DNA from: CAZOMR01 sp964580655
Lineage (GTDB): Bacteria; RBG-13-61-14; CAZOMR01
DNA: 7,399 nucleotides
Reading direction: 5' to 3'
Assembly (NCBI GenBank): GCA_964580655.1
Contig: CAZOMR010000172.1
Coordinates: 1-7,399, forward strand
Position numbers and translations under genes: made by a program. Numbering within the stretch: the stretch's first letter is position 1; each line of letters begins with the position of its first letter. Below, piece by piece: positions 5,461 to 7,399 of the stretch. Below the pieces are notes generated by a model, which was given only the letters and a program-made list of their open reading frames with translations, searched no databases and was not told the origin of the DNA.

Positions 5461-7236
5461 ATGAAGGAGAGGGTGTTCAGGCGGTTTTACTTTGTCTTTT
5501 TCGTGCTCGTATCAGGGGTCTTGCTTTCCGGCTGTGTCCGGACAGTTTCCAATATTCTGCAGATTGATCCGGGCAAGCCGACCCTTATGAAGGTGGAGAA
5601 GAATGTCATGGTGCCCATGCGGGATGGCGTAAGGCTGGCCACCGACATTTACCGTCCGAGGAAGGAAGGCCGCTACCCCGCGATCCTCTCTCGCATTCCT
5701 TATGGAACGGATACGGATATGTATCGTTATATCGCCAAGTACTTTGTGCGAAACGGGTATGTAGTTCTATTGCAGGACTGCCGCGGCATTGAGAACTCCG
5801 AGGGCACCTGGTTTCCTCTTATCTACGAGATAGATGACGGCAAGGACACCACGGAATGGATCAAGAAGCAGGCCTGGTACGACGGCAACCTGGGCATGAT
5901 CGGGGGCAGTTACTTCGGGTACACGCAATGGGAGGCGGCCGTGGACAACCCGGAGATCAAGGCCATGGTGCCCATATTCACCTCGGGAGACATCCGCAGG
6001 ATCATCATCAATGGCGGGGCTCTGGAGTTCATCATGGTGGAGGGCTGGCTCACCGGGATGGAGGGCCAGACAACGGATCAGGACCTGGCCCCGGACTGGG
6101 CCGAGGGATTCTACAACTACCCGCTCCGGCCTGCTATGAGAATGGACCTTGAAGATGGCAAGAAGCATCCTGAAAATTACAGCCCCATGATCCTGCTGGA
6201 TCATCCAGGAGATACGGATCAGGAACTGCCTATGAACTACAACACCCTTTACAAGACAGTATCGGCCCCTTCGTTGCTCATATCAGGCTGGTTCGACCAG
6301 TTTGAACAGCCCCAGCTAGATGACTTCACGCGCATCCGGCAGGAGGGCATCGGGGACGCCCGCAAGACGCGCCTGATAGTCGGGCCATGGACACACGGCA
6401 AGCCAATGAGCGAAAACGAGGGCAAGCTTGCAAGCACGCGCTTTTTTATCAAGGAAAGCGTGGACTGGCTCGACTACTGGCTCAAGGGCATCAAGAACGG
6501 CGCCGCGGATGAGGCCCCGGTCAAGATATTCGTCATGGGCGAGAACCTCTGGCGCGACGAGAATGAGTGGCCACTGGCCCGCACCCGGTATACGCCCTAC
6601 TACATCCACTCCGACGGCAATGCCAACACGGATTACGGCGACGGGATCCTGAGTCTGGAAAAGCCAGGCAATGAGCCCCCGGATAAGTTCAAGTATGATC
6701 CCAATGACCCCATGCCCACCATCGGCGGAACATTCCAGCCATTCACCGGTGTCCCGGCAGGATCATTTGACCAGCGGGAACTGCTCCACCGGCCTGATCT
6801 CCTGGTATATCAGACCGAGCCACTCAAAGAGGGCGTGGAGGTTACCGGGCCGATCTCAGTCACACTGTATGCTTCCAGCTCCGCCAGGGACACGGACTTC
6901 ACCGCAATGCTAATCGACGTGCACCCGGATGGAAGGGCCATGTACATACAGGACGGCATCATCCGCGCCAGATACCGGGACTCATACCAGAACCCCAGTC
7001 TCATTGAGCCGGGAAAGGTTTACAAGTATACAATTCACCTCTGGTCTACATCAAACTACTTCGCCAAAGGACACAGGATAATGCTTGAAATCACATCCTC
7101 AAACTTTCCCCAATACGACCGCAACATAAACGCGGGCGGGGAGGGAGGAAAGGATAACATTATCATAGCCGAGCAGACTGTCTTCCACAACACGCAATAC
7201 CCGACCCACATCACTCTGCCAGTCATCCCGAGGTAA
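5461..7236 (+). CDS. CocE/NonD family serine hydrolase lipoprotein (S15-like)
   Basis: This 591-residue alpha/beta hydrolase belongs to the family of cocaine esterase, alpha-amino-acid ester hydrolases and glutaryl acylases; members cleave acyl esters or amides, and the substrate cannot be read from sequence. Residues 1-24 are a lipoprotein signal peptide (basic start, hydrophobic run 9-22) with a canonical lipobox LSGC and Cys25. The catalytic domain opens with VPMRDGVRLATDIYRP. IPY gives probable oxyanion Tyr81. IGGSYFGY gives nucleophile Ser150. ISGWFDQF gives Asp279, and GPWTHG gives His312, completing the triad. From about 450 a jelly-roll (PepX_C-like) domain follows, with EVTGPISVTLYASSSARDTDF and IIRARYRDS. 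Length is normal. It starts 107 bases after the GH39 stop with no clear terminator between, so co-transcription is likely. Third codon positions look more G/C-rich than in the GH39 gene, a visual impression only. It is intact. Confidence 0.93.
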   Translation: MKERVFRRFYFVFFVLVSGVLLSGCVRTVSNILQIDPGKPTLMKVEKNVMVPMRDGVRLATDIYRPRKEGRYPAILSRIPYGTDTDMYRYIAKYFVRNGYVVLLQDCRGIENSEGTWFPLIYEIDDGKDTTEWIKKQAWYDGNLGMIGGSYFGYTQWEAAVDNPEIKAMVPIFTSGDIRRIIINGGALEFIMVEGWLTGMEGQTTDQDLAPDWAEGFYNYPLRPAMRMDLEDGKKHPENYSPMILLDHPGDTDQELPMNYNTLYKTVSAPSLLISGWFDQFEQPQLDDFTRIRQEGIGDARKTRLIVGPWTHGKPMSENEGKLASTRFFIKESVDWLDYWLKGIKNGAADEAPVKIFVMGENLWRDENEWPLARTRYTPYYIHSDGNANTDYGDGILSLEKPGNEPPDKFKYDPNDPMPTIGGTFQPFTGVPAGSFDQRELLHRPDLLVYQTEPLKEGVEVTGPISVTLYASSSARDTDFTAMLIDVHPDGRAMYIQDGIIRARYRDSYQNPSLIEPGKVYKYTIHLWSTSNYFAKGHRIMLEITSSNFPQYDRNINAGGEGGKDNIIIAEQTVFHNTQYPTHITLPVIPR

Positions 7237-7284
7237 CTGCCAGGAGCCAGGTCAAAAAATCCTCACGGTTATTTAGACTTAGAG

Positions 7285-7301
7285 AAAAATCAGGGTGATT
7301 T
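7285..7301 (-). terminator. Weak possible terminator for the minus-strand edge gene
   Basis: On the minus strand AAATCA (7301-7296) pairs with TGATTT (7292-7287) around the loop CCC, and the run continues with two more T (five T in total) before C. It lies about 52 bases past the stop of the edge gene. The stem is AT-rich and only 6 bp, so termination would be poor. On the plus strand no T run follows, so it does not serve the hydrolase gene as a standard terminator. Confidence 0.25.
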
Positions 7302-7352
7302 ACAGGGAATGTCCTGGTATTTCAGGGGGCCTGCGACATAAAAAGGGGGGTT

Positions 7353-7399
7353 TTAGACGTTGGCGGCCCTTTGCTCCCAGAATTCCTCCATCCGGCCGG
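7353..7399 (-). CDS. 3' end of an unidentified gene (partial)
   Basis: Read on the minus strand from the window edge, one frame gives GRMEEFWEQRAANV followed by TAA at 7355-7353. The composition looks like a soluble protein C-terminus with an amphipathic helix. The other two minus frames also run through to the edge but read as less protein-like. Only 14 codons are visible, too few to name a family, and the call rests on plausible composition. If real, the gene converges on the CocE-type hydrolase across a 116-base spacer. Confidence 0.4.
   Translation of the reverse strand, partial: GRMEEFWEQRAANV

Noticed and set aside
5767..6609. Antisense frames of 145 and 97 codons in the CocE-type gene
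   Set aside because: They are shadows opposite a gene with a full catalytic triad; no independent start signals.
7302..7340. Terminator for the CocE-type gene formed by CAGG/CCTG repeats
   Set aside because: The stems are only 4 bp and no T tract follows on the plus strand.

Overview
The window looks like chromosomal DNA from a Gram-negative bacterium. It carries lpxC, which is specific to lipid A synthesis, and two proteins with lipoprotein signal peptides. Gene style, mid-range GC coding sequence and AT-richer spacers with degenerate structured repeats would fit a deltaproteobacterium (Desulfobacterota-like). That placement is an inference from impression, not from a marker gene. I see no rRNA, tRNA, CRISPR array, phage gene or recognisable transposase.

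Layout. 1-458 is non-coding; it contains one copy of a small hairpin-forming repeat (core 64-95) and a separate hairpin (393-413) just ahead of the first gene. 459-1385 (+) is a complete lpxC with every catalytic and zinc residue present. 1386-1614 is the spacer between convergent genes; it holds an unexplained consensus Shine-Dalgarno plus ATG that opens only 24 codons (1559-1633). 1615-3135 (-) is a complete sodium/solute symporter of the SSS family, most like the SGLT/vSGLT sugar branch. 3136-3694 is a 559-base divergent spacer with two adjacent 8-bp palindromes, a second copy of the structured repeat (core 3452-3480) and additional hairpins. 3695-5353 (+) is a glycoside hydrolase family 39 (beta-xylosidase-like) lipoprotein. 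5461-7236 (+) is a CocE/NonD (S15-like) serine hydrolase lipoprotein. At the right edge, the last 14 codons of a gene on the minus strand appear to end at 7353.

How the genes may work together. lpxC makes the committed step of lipid A synthesis and looks independent of the rest. The GH39 enzyme and the CocE-type hydrolase are adjacent, co-directional, about 107 bases apart, and both are predicted to be membrane-anchored outside the cytoplasm. A sugar-type Na+ symporter is transcribed divergently from them. A reasonable inference is a small module in which the glycosidase trims a saccharide, the hydrolase removes an acyl or amide group from the same or a related compound, and the symporter imports the released sugar. 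Nothing in the sequence proves the substrate. The window shows no clear new type of biological system; the best leads are the paired structured repeats and this possible scavenging module.
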